The position numbers were made by a program, and so were the translations under genes. This document shows, in pieces, positions 9,124 through 18,095 of a stretch of DNA of 64,000 bases. How positions within the stretch are numbered: position 1 is the first letter of the stretch; each line of letters begins with the position of its first letter. Under the pieces are notes generated by a model, which did no database searches, was not told where the DNA came from, and saw only the letters and a list, made by a program, of their open reading frames with translations. The DNA comes from JBCBSK01 sp965250105 (GTDB taxonomy: Bacteria; Pseudomonadota; Alphaproteobacteria; Rhizobiales; Tepidamorphaceae): assembly GCA_965250105.1 (NCBI GenBank), contig OZ252290.1, positions 2,728,001-2,792,000 of the forward strand. Direction: 5' to 3'.

Positions 9124-10146
9124 TTGCCAAGGCACCGTATCGCGTCGGCACCGATCGTCTCGATCGCGAGGATCGGTCTCTGGGCCGCCCTGATCGGCGC
9201 GGTGATCGGCGGCTTCGGCGCTTCCGACACGGATTTCTGGCTTGCCGTGGCGCTAGGCGCGCTGACCGGCGCCTTCATCGGCCTGAGCGCGGCCATCACC
9301 GAAACCTATTGTCTGTCCAATCCCAGGCTTAGGATCGCGCGCCGCCTGCCACCCATATTGGTCATGGCGCTGCGGGCCGCGCTCTACAGCGTCTTCATCG
9401 TCGTCGGCCTGGCCCTGCCGGGCCTGTTCAACGACGAGCCGGCGCTGTGGCACGATCCGGATTTCGCGCAGTCCTTCGCGCTGTCTGCCGTTGCTGCCTT
9501 TGTTATCTCCACAGGCGTGGAGATCACCCAATTGCTCGGCAAGGAGGCGACGATCGCGCTTGTGTCGGGGCGCTACTATCGTCCGCGTCTCGAAGACCGC
9601 GTCATCCTGTTCGCCGATATCGTGGGCTCGACGCCGATCGCCGAAAGAATAGGCGAATTGCGCTTCCACGACTTCCTGGGCGAGGTGACCCATGACCTGG
9701 CCGAACCGGTCGATCTGGCGCGCGGCGATGTCTACAAATATGTCGGCGATGCGCTGATCGTGACCTGGCCCCTGGCGCGCGGGTTGGCCGAAGGAGCATG
9801 CGTCTCTTGCGCCGAAGACATGCATCGCGTCTTGGCTGACCGTGCCGAGATCTACCGGATGCGGTTCGGCTCCGAGGCGATGTTGCGGATCGCCATTCAT
9901 TGCGGACAAGTGGCGGCCGGCGAGATCGGCGAATGGAAGAAGGAAATCGCGCTCCTTGGCGACGCGATGAACACCACCGCCCGGATCGAAGGCGCCGCCC
10001 GCGATCTCGGCGTTGCAACGGTCCTGTCCGATGATCTCGTTCGGCAACTGCCCGAGACGATCCGCGGAAAGCTCCGTCGGTTGCCGGACTACGCGGCCGC
10101 CGGCAAGCAGGACCCGCTCGTATTGTGGACGCCTGACGGCGCCTGA
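9124..10146 (+). CDS. Membrane-anchored class III adenylate/guanylate cyclase
   Basis: 340 aa, TTG start with GGGGA just upstream. Hydrophobic segments at about residues 10-30, 38-60, 78-100 and 117-137 form an N-terminal membrane anchor. The cyclase domain covers about 158-335: metal-binding Asp in LFADIVGST, the second Asp in KYVGDALIVTW, and transition-state Asn and Arg in GDAMNTTARIE. All catalytic positions I can check are intact, so it should make cAMP (or cGMP) on the cytoplasmic side. No sensory domain other than the membrane anchor is visible. Confidence 0.9.
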   Translation: MPRHRIASAPIVSIARIGLWAALIGAVIGGFGASDTDFWLAVALGALTGAFIGLSAAITETYCLSNPRLRIARRLPPILVMALRAALYSVFIVVGLALPGLFNDEPALWHDPDFAQSFALSAVAAFVISTGVEITQLLGKEATIALVSGRYYRPRLEDRVILFADIVGSTPIAERIGELRFHDFLGEVTHDLAEPVDLARGDVYKYVGDALIVTWPLARGLAEGACVSCAEDMHRVLADRAEIYRMRFGSEAMLRIAIHCGQVAAGEIGEWKKEIALLGDAMNTTARIEGAARDLGVATVLSDDLVRQLPETIRGKLRRLPDYAAAGKQDPLVLWTPDGA

Positions 10147-10168
10147 CCGCGCGTCACGCGGCGGTGCC

Positions 10169-11068
10169 TCAAAGCGTCAAGACCAGCGGGCGGTGGTCGG
10201 ACACCTCGGGCGCATGAACCACCTGGAAGTCCTTGACGGCGCCTTCCTCGCTGATCAGCATATAGTCGGCAAACTTACCGGGTTTCGTGTAATGCGAGCT
10301 TCGCGTGCCGGTGAAACCCCGCGCCGTGACCAGCTCGACCATGCCGGACGACGAGAGCAGCCTCAGCGTCTCGCTATCGGGCTCGACGTTGAAGTCTCCG
10401 CAGATGATGCGCAGATCTCCCGGCTGCGATACCGCTTGTGACATCTCCAATAGACGGTGGGCCTGTGCCGCGCGCGCCGGCGTGTCCATCTTGCCGTTCA
10501 GGTCGCGCAACCCGTGCATATGCGTGATGCTCACGGCGCGCTTGGCTTCGTAGTCATAGACACGGAAACCGTGCGCGCTGCGCGACCGTGGATGTTCGCC
10601 ATATCCGGTCGGCGAATAGTCCTTGTGGACGAAGCCCTGCACCTGTCCGATCACCGGATGGGATGTGTGCACGAAACTCGCCAGACCCCATTGCGAGGGA
10701 ACCTGCCTGTCGTCATCCCAAAGCGTGCCCCGAGCCGCCGGGCAGAACGTCGCCGCATGGTCGGGCAAGGCATCGTGGACATCGCGAAAAAAGTTCGCCC
10801 GCTGCGGCAGGACTTGATTGCCGTCGCGATAGGTAAGCCAGTCCTTGTCGGAGGCCGGGCTGTAAATCACTTCCTGAAGGCAGAGAATGTCCGGCGCCGC
10901 GGATGCGAGATAGGGAAGAAGCGCATCATGCAGCTTCCCACCCCAGCCATTCAGGCACATCACATGCATGGTTACGATCCGGCCGTCCCCTACAAGAGAA
11001 CCTTCGCCGCCTCCATGGCAAAGAGCAAGCACGGCAAAACACAGGAATGAGTTCGAGACGGCCGGCAT
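10169..11068 (-). CDS. Endonuclease/exonuclease/phosphatase-family protein
   Basis: Up to 299 aa. Family motifs: LNGWGGKL, the metal-binding Glu in LCLQEV, the catalytic pair in ITHMHGLRD, ICGDFNVEPDS, and the terminal SDHRPLVLTL. The fold cleaves phosphodiesters of nucleic acids, inositol phosphates or sphingomyelin. Start uncertain: from 11068 the product would begin with a weakly hydrophobic leader, while the ATG at 10969 (MHVMCLNGWGG) fits the usual family N-terminus and gives 266 aa. Convergent with the cyclase gene. Confidence 0.8.
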   Translation of the reverse strand: MPAVSNSFLCFAVLALCHGGGEGSLVGDGRIVTMHVMCLNGWGGKLHDALLPYLASAAPDILCLQEVIYSPASDKDWLTYRDGNQVLPQRANFFRDVHDALPDHAATFCPAARGTLWDDDRQVPSQWGLASFVHTSHPVIGQVQGFVHKDYSPTGYGEHPRSRSAHGFRVYDYEAKRAVSITHMHGLRDLNGKMDTPARAAQAHRLLEMSQAVSQPGDLRIICGDFNVEPDSETLRLLSSSGMVELVTARGFTGTRSSHYTKPGKFADYMLISEEGAVKDFQVVHAPEVSDHRPLVLTL

Positions 11069-11101
11069 TTCCCCCGCCGGGAACCGTGTCGGCGATCGGC
11101 G

Positions 11102-11740
11102 TCAGGTGAGCTCTTTCGGCCCGGTCGGCGTATCGATCCGCGCGCGATAGCGGAGCGCGGGACCAGTCAGGATCGCCGGCGGACGGTCGATCGCGAGCGC
11201 CTCATAGAGTGCCGTGATGGTATCGGGCTCCGGATGGTCGAGCGTCAGGCTGCTGAGCCGTGCGTCGAGATCGGGAATATCCGCCATGGATGTCGGGTCG
11301 TCGCGGTGATCGATCAGCGAGGGCGCCGCGCCGTCGAGCGGCAGCGATCCGTCCGGCGGAATGGAAAAGTCGAAGGCCGGATCGGCGAAGGGCAGCGGCA
11401 CGGCCTCGCCGAAGATCCCCGGATGGCGCTGGAGCATGGCGGCGATATCGACCGTGCTCGCCACCCAGCCGCGCAGACGCCGACCATCGTCCCAGTCCGA
11501 CCGCACGGTCTCTTGGTCGTCGAGGCCGAACCAGCGTGGCCGACCGGGCGCCGTCCCGTTGGGATCCAGCGCCACGATCTCGAGATAGATGGCATCGCCG
11601 AGCTGCAGCCGGTGGTTATGGGTGCCCATATAGGCGTGACGGGTGCCGAACGGGACGTCGAGGTCGAGGCAGTCCCGGACATGCGACACGCCTTCCGGCA
11701 ATGTCGGTGCGATCACGGTCAGGTGGTCGAGTTTCAGCAT
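11102..11740 (-). CDS. VOC-superfamily (glyoxalase-like) protein
   Basis: 212 aa. It starts LKLDHLTVIAPTLPEGV, a typical first strand of glyoxalase-like domains of the family with a metal-ligand His, and continues with THNHRLQLGDAIYLEIVALDP. The family includes metal-dependent isomerases, dioxygenases and hydrolases; this subgroup is uncharacterised. The gene lies between unrelated genes on the same strand, and the substrate cannot be inferred. Confidence 0.8.
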   Translation of the reverse strand: MLKLDHLTVIAPTLPEGVSHVRDCLDLDVPFGTRHAYMGTHNHRLQLGDAIYLEIVALDPNGTAPGRPRWFGLDDQETVRSDWDDGRRLRGWVASTVDIAAMLQRHPGIFGEAVPLPFADPAFDFSIPPDGSLPLDGAAPSLIDHRDDPTSMADIPDLDARLSSLTLDHPEPDTITALYEALAIDRPPAILTGPALRYRARIDTPTGPKELT

Positions 11741-11873
11741 ATGCGGTCCGGTTCGGCGTCGATGCGATATAGCCTAGCGCACCGGTAGGTATCGGCAATG
11801 GGGCGGCGGCCGGCGTCGAGAGGGATTGTGGTGACACGGAACGGCGCCCGGTATCGGCCGGCCATCGTGATGC

Positions 11874-12770
11874 TCATCCCTGTTCGTTTCGGAGCGCGAG
11901 AATGAGCGCGCCCGACAGGATCAGCGCGGCTCCCAGGACCGCCCAGCCGGATGGCAGGATGTCGAACAGGATGAAGTCATAGACCGCGACGAACACCAGA
12001 ACGGCGTAGAAAGCCGGTATGACGAAACTTGCCTGACCCCGCTTCATGGCCTGGATGAAGAAGGCCTGCCCGCTAACCATGACGACACCCAGGCCGATCA
12101 GCAGCGCCCATTGAAATGGCGTCGGCCAGGCCCAGACGAGCGTCGCGACGATCACGGAAATGGAGGCGCCGATCGCGTTGTTGATCAGAAGCACGCGCAG
12201 GGCGGGTTCGGTGTCGCTCAGCCGCTTGATGAAGATCGTCTCCAACCCCATGAAGACGGCCGCGGCGAGCGCCAGAAGGCCAGCGACTTGAAAGGCTTCG
12301 CTGCCCGGCCGCATGATGAGCGCCGCGCCGGCGACGGCCAGCGCGGCGGCGATTGCCTTTCTTGGTCCGATGCGTTCACCGAGCATCACGACCGACAGCG
12401 CCATCGCGACGAGCGGGCTTAGAAAGCTAATCGCCGTCGCCTCGGCGACCGGCATTCTCGCCACGGCCGCGAACATGCAGGTCACGCCCAGCCAGCCGCT
12501 GATCGATCGCAGGATGTGCCACCGCCATGTCGCCCCGGCCAGTCCGGGTCGCTTGGATGGGACAAGCAACAGGAACAGGACAATGGCGGTGAGGCCGAAG
12601 GCGAACCTGCCGGCGCTGACCTGAAAGGGATTGAGCCCCGGCACGTCCTCGCCAGCGATCCCCAGCGTCTTCGCGAGAAGCGACGTCGCCGCGACGAGCG
12701 CGCTGGCCACCAGCATCAAGCCGATGGCGACCGATGACGGCTCGAGGCGTGGCGGTGCGACATGTCTCAT
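11874..12770 (-). CDS. EamA/DMT-superfamily permease
   Basis: 298 aa with ten predicted membrane segments in two EamA repeats. The first runs from IGLMLVASALVAATSLLA to VAMALSVVMLGERIGPRK, and the second carries VSGQAFFIQAMKRGQASFVIPAFYAVLVF. The repeat-ending Glu-Arg motif (LGERIGPRKAIAAAL) is clear. Family members export amino acids, nucleosides or drugs across the inner membrane. The substrate is unknown. Confidence 0.88.
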   Translation of the reverse strand: MRHVAPPRLEPSSVAIGLMLVASALVAATSLLAKTLGIAGEDVPGLNPFQVSAGRFAFGLTAIVLFLLLVPSKRPGLAGATWRWHILRSISGWLGVTCMFAAVARMPVAEATAISFLSPLVAMALSVVMLGERIGPRKAIAAALAVAGAALIMRPGSEAFQVAGLLALAAAVFMGLETIFIKRLSDTEPALRVLLINNAIGASISVIVATLVWAWPTPFQWALLIGLGVVMVSGQAFFIQAMKRGQASFVIPAFYAVLVFVAVYDFILFDILPSGWAVLGAALILSGALILALRNEQG

Positions 12771-12849
12771 CGAGACAGGCTAACTAGGGTATCGCGGCCT
12801 TGGAGAACAGCCATTCATCGTGTCGTTGCCGCGCCCGGCTCCTGGTGGA

Positions 12850-12945
12850 ATCGAGCCGCTGATTGCTGGAGTGGAACGGCCCCTTCGCCGCAGAAGGGTC
12901 GGATGCCTATGCGCGGGAAATGTCGCGACCATCTCGGATCGCGTC
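12850..12945 (-). pseudogene. Decayed fragment of a GNAT acetyltransferase gene
   Basis: Bases 12887-12942 match 13224-13279 inside the neighbouring GNAT gene without gaps at roughly 80 percent. The minus-strand translation keeps MVATFPAHRHPTLL beside VVAAFPAHMHLNLL of the intact gene, then loses the frame. It has no start, active site or C-terminus. Probably what is left of a tandem duplicate. Confidence 0.6.
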
Positions 12946-13003
12946 TGGTTCCAATCCAGTATGGCCGTGCGACCGGGACGCCGCGCGACGAAACCTGCCG
13001 ATC

Positions 13004-13663
13004 CTAGAGACGTTTTCCGAGCCAAAGCGTCCGTCCCGCTTGTTGGTCCGTGCTTCCGTCCCGGCCCGCCAAGATGATGTCGTCGAAGCCGAGCGCCCGC
13101 CAGAAGCCGATCGCATTCTCATTGAGCCGGTTCACGCCGACATGGAGCGCCGCGACGCCGTGATCGATCGCATCGCCGATCCATGTCTCGTAGAGCCGCC
13201 TGCCGACGCCCTGCCGCTGGCATCGCGGCAGAAGGTTCAGATGCATGTGCGCCGGAAACGCCGCGACCACCTCGGATGGAGCCGCGCTTGGCGCATGGAT
13301 CATGTGGCACCGCCTTTCCTCGGCGGACCAGCTTTCGGACCGTGCAAGGTCGGGTGCCGGATATCGCCGCCTCAGATCCGGCCACCATTCCGCTTCGAGA
13401 CGGGCCTCCCAAACCCGCGTGTCATGCGCGCCGACCGCGAAGCCGGCGAGGCCCGATGCGTCCTCGGCGACGAAGCCGTGTTCGGCGAGCAAGACGCAAT
13501 AGGGCGCGGCATAGATGTGCCCGATCAGGCGCCTGTCCCTATACAGATGCGCGGCGTTGGCCCCGGCATGGCCCGTCGCCAGGGATATCTCATGGAGATC
13601 GTTCAGATCGCTCGGTTTCAGGCGGCGAATGATCACGGGCGCGCGGCTCGACCTGGATGTCAT
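13004..13663 (-). CDS. GNAT-family N-acetyltransferase
   Basis: 219 aa from the ATG at 13663. A GNAT fold is seen in the C-terminal half: HLNLLPRCQRQGVGRRLYETW (the acetyl-CoA loop RQGVGRRL), then LHVGVNRLNENAIGFWRALGF. About 110 residues precede it, longer than a minimal GNAT. Longer readings start at 13696 or 13732 but cross a tandem 15-base repeat and look non-coding. The start codon is inside a 16-bp hairpin. Substrate unknown. Confidence 0.8.
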   Translation of the reverse strand: MTSRSSRAPVIIRRLKPSDLNDLHEISLATGHAGANAAHLYRDRRLIGHIYAAPYCVLLAEHGFVAEDASGLAGFAVGAHDTRVWEARLEAEWWPDLRRRYPAPDLARSESWSAEERRCHMIHAPSAAPSEVVAAFPAHMHLNLLPRCQRQGVGRRLYETWIGDAIDHGVAALHVGVNRLNENAIGFWRALGFDDIILAGRDGSTDQQAGRTLWLGKRL

Positions 13664-13691
13664 GGCGGGATCAAACCGCCATGACATCCAG
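13653..13691. promoter_or_regulatory. Perfect 16-bp hairpin covering the GNAT start codon
   Basis: Arms 13653-13668 and 13676-13691 (CTGGATGTCATGGCGG and its complement) around a 7-base loop. On the minus-strand transcript the second arm contains the predicted ATG, so translation would be hindered while the hairpin is folded. A 15-base tandem repeat (GCAAGCGRTGTCATT, twice) lies just upstream. Confidence 0.55.
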
Positions 13692-13858
13692 ACCGGCATG
13701 AATGCAAGCGGTGTCATTGCAAGCGATGTCATCGAAAGGGCCTAAACGGGCCGTAACATCCCGCGCGGCCGGCTCGGCGAGATGGCATCTCGGCGACAGG
13801 CCTTCCGGTTGCCGGCCTCATGAACCATCTTGCGCCGGTCGACAGTATGAGGACCCCG

Positions 13859-14896
13859 ATGCACAGACCCATTCTTGCCGTTGTCGCCACAACCGCGCTG
13901 GCGGCCCTTGCCGCACCTGAGACGGTTTTGGCGCAAAGCTTCGATTGCGCCAAGGCCTCCACGCCCGTCGAGAAACAGATCTGCGCCGACCCGAACCTCG
14001 GCCTGATGGATAGCGAACTCGGCTCGGTCTATGGGAAGCTGATGCGGTCGCTTGGCGAAGAGGCGGCATCGACGCTGCGCAAGGGCGAGCGCGCGTGGCT
14101 GCATCAACGCGATGCGTGCGACACGCGGACCACCGAATGCGTCACGGATCTCTACGCTCAACGGCTGCGCCAGTTGGATGAGGATCATGGCGTATTCGCC
14201 GGATGGGTCGGTGACTTCGCGAGCGCCGCGAACCTCCAGATCTCGACCAGCAATCCCGAGGGCGGGCGCGCTTACGAGATGTCGATCTCCGGCGCTGGTC
14301 AAGACTGGACCTGCGATGGAACGCTCTCGGCAAGCGTGAACGACGACGGGACCGCGCTGATCATCACCCAAGACCAGGAAACCGTGCGCATTCAGGCCGC
14401 CGGGACCGGTCTCTTGGTCCCCGTCGATATGGTGGGTGTGATCGAAGCCGAAGGATTTTGTGGCGCATCCGCGCCGCGTTTCTCCGGCTTCTTCGCCCGG
14501 ACATCAAGCGAGGATGATCCAACGGCCTTGGACTCTCGTTTGTCGCAAGCAGGTATCGACAGTCCCGATGCGGTGCGTGCCTTCCTCGACCGCTTGAAAC
14601 AGCTCGCCGCGTCCGATGACCGACAGGCCATCGCATCGCTGGTGCGATATCCTTTCCATCTCTATGACGCGGGGAAAGTTACGGCGACCTATCCTGACGC
14701 GGCGGCGTTCCTGAAGGACTACGATCAGATTGTCACCAAGCCGGTCTTGCAGGCGATCGGGCAGGCCCATTACGCCGATCTCTTCGTCAACTACCAGGGC
14801 GTGATGCTCGGCAATGGGCAGGTCTGGTTCGATGGTTATGGCAAGAACCGCGACACCGACGGCAGCCCAATTCTCATTGGGGCGATAAACCCTTAG
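13859..14896 (+). CDS. Secreted LprI-domain protein (DUF1311-like) with C-terminal extension
   Basis: 345 aa from the ATG at 13859, chosen because GAGGA sits 5 bases upstream. A signal peptide ends near VLAQS. Residues about 30-105 form an LprI domain with conserved Cys: SFDCAKASTPVEKQICADPNLGLMD, then ERAWLHQRDACDT. The family is named after a mycobacterial lysozyme inhibitor, but most members are uncharacterised. The remaining 240 residues match nothing I recognise; the end (YADLFVNYQGVMLGNGQVWF) resembles domains found in other periplasmic proteins of unknown role. Confidence 0.75.
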   Translation: MHRPILAVVATTALAALAAPETVLAQSFDCAKASTPVEKQICADPNLGLMDSELGSVYGKLMRSLGEEAASTLRKGERAWLHQRDACDTRTTECVTDLYAQRLRQLDEDHGVFAGWVGDFASAANLQISTSNPEGGRAYEMSISGAGQDWTCDGTLSASVNDDGTALIITQDQETVRIQAAGTGLLVPVDMVGVIEAEGFCGASAPRFSGFFARTSSEDDPTALDSRLSQAGIDSPDAVRAFLDRLKQLAASDDRQAIASLVRYPFHLYDAGKVTATYPDAAAFLKDYDQIVTKPVLQAIGQAHYADLFVNYQGVMLGNGQVWFDGYGKNRDTDGSPILIGAINP

Positions 14897-15063
14897 CCAG
14901 CATCCATAGCACGCTGTCGCCCTCGGATCCGTGAGGCGATCAAATCATGAGCGCGCCGGACGATAGCGCGGATGTTGACAGGCGATACTTGCAAATCCAC
15001 CCCATACCGGGTTGCTGTATCCGAACCGAACAATCTTAACCTGCGACGATGGGAAGCCCCGAT

Positions 15064-15840
15064 ATGAAACAAATTGCCTTCGGCGTCGCGGCGCTGACCT
15101 TGTTGACCGGCTGCGTCTCTGGCGCGTCCGGCACCAATCCTGTGCCGGCGCCGAGCGCCAGCGAGCGGCAGTGCATGACGGCGGTGATGATGCAGGCGAA
15201 CACCGCCGATGTTCAATTGCTGGGTTCGCGACCGGTCGATGTTGGCACCCTCGTGCGCGTCGGGGTCGGAGAGGACCGGACGCCCTGGCGGTGCGTGTCC
15301 TTCGTCGATGGCACAACAGGCGATATCGCGCCGATCGGGCAGGGCGGCCAGAACATCGCGCAAGGTAACGCGGCATCTGACGGAAACAGTTTCGACGAGT
15401 TGAGTTGCAGGACCTCGGTCATGCAGCGCGCGAACACGGCCGATGTCACGGTGTTGGGGTCGCGGCAGACCGACAATGGCGTATTGGTGCGCCTCGGCGT
15501 CGGCCCTGATCGGACACCCTGGCGGTGCCGGTCCTTCAGCGACGGTAGCGTCGGTGATATCGGGCCCATCAGGCATGGCGGGCAACACGGTGGCCAGCAC
15601 GGCGGCACGGCAACGCCGGGCGACTTCAGTCCGCGCGGCATCTACGAGCAGGCCTGTCTGTTGGAAGTCAATGTCAAAGCTGACACGCTTAACGCCAGGG
15701 TCCTGGGTTCAAGAGTGACGGATAGGGGCTTGCGGGTTCGCGTCGGCGTTGGCCCTGATCGTACGCCCTGGCAGTGCCTGGCGCAGGAGGACGGCTCGAC
15801 CAGGGATGTCAGGCCGATCCGGCACAACGACGGCCAATGA
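15064..15840 (+). CDS. Lipoprotein with three tandem Cys-containing repeats
   Basis: 258 aa. The start is the ATG of MKQIAFG. Residues 1-16 are a lipoprotein signal with the lipobox LLTGC. After a short linker come three copies of a roughly 55-residue unit, each with a first Cys, ADV.VLGSR..D.G..VRVGVG.DRTPW.C, and an acidic-Gly end GDI.PI. The two Cys of each unit could form a disulfide. The unit looks like a small SH3-like or beta repeat, but I know no family for it. Probably outer-membrane anchored and facing the periplasm. Confidence 0.75.
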   Translation: MKQIAFGVAALTLLTGCVSGASGTNPVPAPSASERQCMTAVMMQANTADVQLLGSRPVDVGTLVRVGVGEDRTPWRCVSFVDGTTGDIAPIGQGGQNIAQGNAASDGNSFDELSCRTSVMQRANTADVTVLGSRQTDNGVLVRLGVGPDRTPWRCRSFSDGSVGDIGPIRHGGQHGGQHGGTATPGDFSPRGIYEQACLLEVNVKADTLNARVLGSRVTDRGLRVRVGVGPDRTPWQCLAQEDGSTRDVRPIRHNDGQ

Positions 15841-15889
15841 GCGCCTGGTCGTCGTCGGCGCATGCCGGTTCCGTAAGGTAACGGCCGTA

Positions 15890-16618
15890 ATGACGCATGA
15901 CGACGGCTATTTCGACGAGGCGACGGCCTCGAGCTACGATGACGACGCACCGGACACGGATGTCGATCTCATCGTCGACCTGTTGGCCGAGTTCTCGGGG
16001 CGGGGGCGGGCCCTGGAATTCGCCATCGGAACGGGCCGCGTCGCGTTGCCGTTGGCGGAACGGGGCGTCGCCGTCGAAGGTATTGAACTTTCCCGGCCGA
16101 TGGTCGAACGCTTGCGCGCGAAACCCGGTGGCGCCGGGATTCCGGTGTCCATCGGCGACATGGCGACAACGCGCGTTACCGGAGATTTCTCGCTCGTCTA
16201 TCTCGTATTCAATACGATCAACAATCTGGTCACGCAGGACGCTCAAACGGCATGCTTCCAAAATGCCGCATCGCATCTCGAGCCGGGCGGCTGTTTCCTT
16301 GTCGAGGTCGGCGTGCCGCCCGTTCAGCGGCTGCCGGTCGGCGACACCCTGCTCGCGTTCAAGCTGGACCACGAGCATTGGGGCGTCGATGAGATCGATG
16401 TCGTGACCCAAAGCTTCACATCGCACCATCTGAGAAAGCGGGCCGGCGGGCTCGAGCGCAAATCGATCCCCTTCCGCTATGTCTGGCCGTCGGAGCTTGA
16501 TCTCATGGCGCGGCTGGCTGGACTGACGCTCAGCGCGCGTTGGGCCGACTGGCGGAAGCGCCCGTTCACCCGTCTGAGCACGCGTCACATCTCCCTGTGG
16601 TCCAAGCCGTCGATGTGA
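15890..16618 (+). CDS. Class I SAM-dependent methyltransferase
   Basis: 242 aa. The SAM-binding motif I is ALEFAIGTGRVALPLAERG near residues 43-61, followed by VEGIELSRPMVERLRAK, FSLVYLVFNTINNL and an expanded C-terminal part. An upstream frame exists, but the ATG at 15890 gives the expected N-terminus (a YFDEATASSYD motif). Substrate not predictable. Confidence 0.8.
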   Translation: MTHDDGYFDEATASSYDDDAPDTDVDLIVDLLAEFSGRGRALEFAIGTGRVALPLAERGVAVEGIELSRPMVERLRAKPGGAGIPVSIGDMATTRVTGDFSLVYLVFNTINNLVTQDAQTACFQNAASHLEPGGCFLVEVGVPPVQRLPVGDTLLAFKLDHEHWGVDEIDVVTQSFTSHHLRKRAGGLERKSIPFRYVWPSELDLMARLAGLTLSARWADWRKRPFTRLSTRHISLWSKPSM

Positions 16619-16719
16619 GGCGTTGGGCGCCCCGATGCCCGTCGCCGGGATGCGCGCTATCGGATCCTCGAGGCCTGCCGGACCGATCCGGCCTCACGGC
16701 AAAGAGCACGGCCGGCCGG

Positions 16720-17262
16720 TTAGATTTCATACGCCCGTGGCCTGGTCGTCCAGCCCGGCCAGTTTCTCGGCTTGGCCGGTGCGGTGATGTCGACGCCATG
16801 CCGCCTCAGGAAGGCGACGGCGGCGTCGCGGGCCGCCTCGGCCGCGTCGCGGTCGAGCACGATCGAGGTGAGCTGGACATCGCCTTGGGGCGTTCCGACG
16901 AATGGCAGGAAGCTCTCCGGGCCGCCATCGTCGGCTTGCGATCTCAACAGATAGAACTCTTCAAGATCCTCGAACGGAACGATCCAGTCGACCACCCTTG
17001 ATGTGCCGAGTTTCACGTCGAGCCGGCGCTTTTGGGCGTCGAACACGGCCCGGCTGCGGCGCAGGATCAAGATGCCCCAGACCCCGATCAGCCCGGCGCC
17101 GGGCAGCATGATAAGGCCGACGAAGATGCCGTTCTGCTGCACGGCCAGGGGCACGACGACGATGAGCCACAGGACGCCCATGGCGATTATGATCCCACCC
17201 GCCACCCTGCGGCTCGGATCCTCGAGGACCAGAACGTCTTCGCTGTCGGTCGTGACCTGCAC
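16720..17262 (-). CDS. Small membrane protein of unknown function
   Basis: 180 aa. Two adjacent hydrophobic segments (about residues 20-40 and 44-66, GGIIIAMGVLWLIVVVPLAV and FVGLIMLPGAGLIGVWGILIL) are followed by a soluble domain with LRRSRAVFDAQKRRLDVKLG, resembling the PH-like domains after membrane hairpins in many bacterial proteins. No catalytic motif. It overlaps nothing and lies between unrelated genes. Confidence 0.65.
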   Translation of the reverse strand: MQVTTDSEDVLVLEDPSRRVAGGIIIAMGVLWLIVVVPLAVQQNGIFVGLIMLPGAGLIGVWGILILRRSRAVFDAQKRRLDVKLGTSRVVDWIVPFEDLEEFYLLRSQADDGGPESFLPFVGTPQGDVQLTSIVLDRDAAEAARDAAVAFLRRHGVDITAPAKPRNWPGWTTRPRAYEI

Positions 17263-17372
17263 CCTGTCCCCGCCTGTGCCCGGACATCGCGCCTGACCGC
17301 GTCTCTATCACAGCATTGTCGGAAAAGCGCCGTCGGCTGGCGTATAGGACGGGCGCGCGCCATAATCGTATC

Positions 17373-18062
17373 ATGCCCGAAAGAACCAGCCATGCCCCTT
17401 GGGCCATCCACTGGCTCGATGCCCGAGGGGCCGTTGCGCCCTATGGCGCGGCCGTGGAGGCCGCCATCGCCGATGTGCGCCGGCGCGCGGCACCGGTCGT
17501 GACGCTGCCGCCGCTCGATCTCGTCGTCGCGGCCGTGCCGGGGCGCGGCATCCGGGAGATCGGCCATGTCGGCCATTCCTTTTATCCGGGCGCGATCTTC
17601 CTGACGCTCGATCCGAAAAATCCATTGCTCGCGGACAATCTCGGCGAACCGCTCGCCCGCATGATCGCTCATGAACTGCATCACGCATTGCGCTGGGAGA
17701 CGGTCGGCTACGGCACGACGCTCGGTGAGGCTCTGGTCAGCGAGGGGCTGGCCGGGCACTTCGTCGCCCAACTTTTCACCTCGCCGCCCGAGCCCTGGGA
17801 GCGCGCGCTCGACGCCACCGCGCTGGCCGCCGCGGCGGCGGAGGCCCGGGCCGTGCTGGAGGCGCCGCGCTACGATCACAATGCCTGGTTCTTCGGAACC
17901 GGCCGCCATCCGCGCTGGGCCGGCTACGCGCTCGGCTATGCCGTGGTGGGCGCCTGGCTTGCCGCCGAGCAGGGCCGCACCGCCGCCGGGGCGACCGGCG
18001 TGCCGGCGGCCGAGATCACGTCCTGCCTCGCGGCCCTGTCGGGCGGCGTCCGGTCGAGCTGA
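17373..18062 (+). CDS. DUF2268-type putative zinc-dependent protease
   Basis: 229 aa from the ATG at 17373. A zinc-protease signature HELHHALRW is followed 18 residues later by LVSEGLAGHF, where Glu can be the third ligand. This is the pattern of DUF2268 proteins, thought to be predicted metallopeptidases. No signal peptide or membrane segment, so probably cytoplasmic. Convergent with the next GNAT gene. Confidence 0.75.
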   Translation: MPERTSHAPWAIHWLDARGAVAPYGAAVEAAIADVRRRAAPVVTLPPLDLVVAAVPGRGIREIGHVGHSFYPGAIFLTLDPKNPLLADNLGEPLARMIAHELHHALRWETVGYGTTLGEALVSEGLAGHFVAQLFTSPPEPWERALDATALAAAAAEARAVLEAPRYDHNAWFFGTGRHPRWAGYALGYAVVGAWLAAEQGRTAAGATGVPAAEITSCLAALSGGVRSS

Positions 18063-18095
18063 AGGCCTGTCTTCCGCGTGGCCGGTCGCCGCGAC

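Noticed and set aside
12935..12965. tRNA-like T-arm (GGTTCCAATCC)
   Set aside because: No acceptor or anticodon stems around it, and it lies in the GNAT relic area.
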